64,000 nt of DNA from Lepturacanthus savala (lineage: Eukaryota; Chordata; Actinopteri; Scombriformes; Trichiuridae). The notes beneath the pieces are model-generated. The model did no database searches. It was not told the origin of the DNA and saw only the letters and a list, made by a program, of their open reading frames with translations. The position numbers and the translations under genes are program-made. Shown in pieces: positions 61,861 to 64,000 of the stretch (position 1 is its first letter; the number at the start of each line of letters is the position of its first letter). The stretch lies in contig CM060471.1 in the NCBI GenBank assembly GCA_030544235.1, positions 8,768,848-8,832,847 on the forward strand, written 5' to 3'.

Positions 61861-64000
61861 GTCAGTCTACAAGTCCTGCAGCAGCTTCCAAGCCCCTGTG
61901 AACAGTGCATTATGAATCAGAGAAGTAGAGACGTAGAGCTGAAAACATAAAACAGAATCAATATCAGTGAAGCAGATGCTAAATGGACTCATACAAAGGA
62001 TTTACATGGCATCAAAACACAAGCAGAAATGGCCACTTTTCTCCTCTACGTGTAAGTTAAGCTAACTCACTAGGCTAACTTAGTTAACGTTACCTGTCGG
62101 TCAAATTCCTCTTTATTAACATTACTTAAATACTGTTTTAAAACATATTTATTCATTGAAATTCATAGTTACCTTGTATGATTCATCACTTGACACGGTG
62201 CAGGCTGATTACTTGACGCTGTTGGCAACAAATGCGTTTATGTTTTTCAGCACACTCATAAATGTGTTTTAATTTCCTGGCATCCTTGATGTCATTAATT
62301 AATACTCTGTGCTGTCTTCCATAGTATTTGTAAATCTATTATGTGTGATATATTGAATATAGATACCGATTATTCATGTTGTATTAAATCAGAACTCAGT
62401 CAGTTTGTGTTTATTAGGATTTAACAGGTCTATATTGAAATATGTGTCTATATGGTGTTTTCTGTGTCACAGTAAGTAAAGTAGCACTAATCAGTCTAGT
62501 AGTTTCTGTTGCTGTTTGTCAGTTTTGTAGCATTGGAATGACATAGTTAAAATACTGTAATAATATAGCACAAGATCTATAATGAGTATTTTTATTCTTA
62601 ATACTTTAAAAAGTAGATTTTACTGATAATACTTATGTACTGTAACTGAAGTGACATTTTTGTTTGACTTATTATTAGGTACTCCACTGTACCTCCAGTG
62701 TACCTTCCAGGTACACTGTAATAAATTAACACTGTTACATATGTTAAATTTACAAATATGTAAAAAAAAAAAAATGTAATTAACTTTAATTGAAACTATA
62801 TTTTACCCAGCAAACCATTTAACATTCAAATTAAAAGACACAAATGATATATTATTATTAATATATTAACATACAGGAGTGTTAAGACATTTTTTACAAC
62901 CTTGTATTTGCAGCAATTTTTGGGCTTAAATTCTGTACAGCAATTTACATTAGGTCTCTAGATGTTTATATGTTATTGAAATTCAAGTATGTCTAGATTT
63001 CTTCTAATTTATTCAGAATTCAGCACTTCCTGAAGTGAATAACCATCTTTTTATGTCTGAAAGAAACATAATTTCTTTCTTTAATTCTCTGCACTGTGAT
63101 GAACAAATGGACTGATTCTTCAAACTGAAAAATAGAGAACAAAGACCTTCTCGTTACATCTTTTATTTTTAAACAAACAAACCGCTTTGCAAAAATGTAA
63201 TAATAATAAATGATAATAATAATAACATTGTACAAACAGCTCAAACACCAAGCATTATATATTCAATATATACAAATAAATCTGTAACATATAAACTCAT
63301 AACCACAAAATATAATTACTACAAGTTGATATTTTTAACATTTATGTCTAATGTGTTAATTAGTGAGTTCCAGAGCTGTTGATAGCTGTTGCTATTTCTG
63401 AACTTTGGACAGAGTCATGCTAACAGTTTCCACCTGCCTCCAGTCTTTATGCTAAGCTAGCCTAACATCTCATTCTGAAAAAGAAGAATATCAATGTCCC
63501 TCCCTAAAACTGATGACTCGTGTCTGTTAAACACAAAAAAATATTTCCATCAATAGCTCACAGATTAAACTAAAGCAGAAGATCATCAGCTGTTCCGAAC
63601 ATTCCATAGAATATAAATTCTTTTTGTATTGTGAACAACTGAAATAAAAGTTGTTTAAAAGTCATTGTTTTCTCACTATAAACACTGAACATCAACACTT
63701 AACTTAACATCTGGAAGTTTACATTCAGTCGTGGAGTTTAAGATGAAGCGTCTTTAGTTCAGAAATCACAGATTTGTGTTTGACGTTTGTCAGTAAAGAC
63801 GACGTCTCGGTTTCTTAATGAACATCTGATCTATCAGTTGTAAAAAAGCCACCAACAACATGAACATTGGAACTCAGGAATGGAGACATGTCATTCATCA
63901 CGAGTCATAAACACACATCATAATCATTGAAGTCCAACTAAAACGTTGTTCCATGCATTTCTGATATGTCTCCAAAGATAGTTTTTTCTTCATAGTAATA
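61861..64000. other. No gene seen at the right edge
   Basis: AT-rich sequence with no splice-bounded coding segment that I recognise on either strand. Upstream fam13c exons or a neighbouring gene's 3'UTR could be present but are not supported. Confidence 0.4.

Overview
This window looks like nuclear DNA of a ray-finned (teleost) fish. Evidence: very dense CA/GT dinucleotide repeats, GT-AG introns with short vertebrate-type exons, recognisable vertebrate genes (neutral ceramidase and a FAM13-family gene), and a fish-type transposon load (chromodomain Ty3/gypsy, L2-like LINE, Tc1-like elements, MITE-like repeats). I see no prokaryotic genes, CRISPR arrays or plasmid features.

Layout. (1) 1-16 kb: mostly repeats and non-coding sequence, but five exon-like open segments on the minus strand (13.8, 12.4, 12.2, 7.3 and 3.3 kb) join in frame through canonical splice sites into a ~268-residue protein that I do not recognise. 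A CpG-rich, promoter-like block lies upstream at ~15.5 kb. (2) 14-17 kb: tandem repeats, a long purine tract, an imperfect ~330-bp palindrome and a compound AT/AG repeat. (3) 17-21 kb: no recognisable gene. (4) 21.5-31.4 kb: a retroelement cluster. It holds an unclassified LTR-like sequence, a 5'-truncated L2-like LINE with an open reverse-transcriptase frame (minus), and a complete, apparently very recent chromodomain Ty3/gypsy element (minus) with a 5-bp target duplication, near-identical LTRs and an unbroken 1465-residue gag-pol. (5) 31.4-36 kb: SINE-like and LINE relics. (6) 36.05-47.06 kb: a complete 20-coding-exon neutral ceramidase gene, asah2 (plus, 724 residues). (7) 47.4-49 kb: two Tc1/mariner relics in the gap between convergent genes. 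(8) 51.2-60.1 kb: a FAM13-family gene (minus, 11 coding exons found, probably fam13c), with two intronic minisatellites and a candidate CRE-containing promoter at 60.6-60.9 kb. (9) 61-64 kb: a minisatellite, a dispersed repeat and unassigned sequence.

The genes do not form an operon-like unit. asah2 and the FAM13 gene converge tail to tail across ~4 kb of transposon debris. Asah2 hydrolyses ceramide at the cell surface or lumen; FAM13 proteins are coiled-coil proteins whose function is less clear. Human ASAH2 and FAM13C both lie on chromosome 10q, which favours fam13c for the second gene.

The observations most worth a second look are: the uncharacterised five-exon minus-strand gene; a self-priming arrangement in the gypsy element, where a 10-nt sequence just inside the 5' LTR is an exact reverse complement of the LTR sequence ~31 bp downstream of its TATA-like box; and a recurring arrangement around exons in which GT repeats precede acceptors and CA repeats follow donors, on the sense strand of all three genes.
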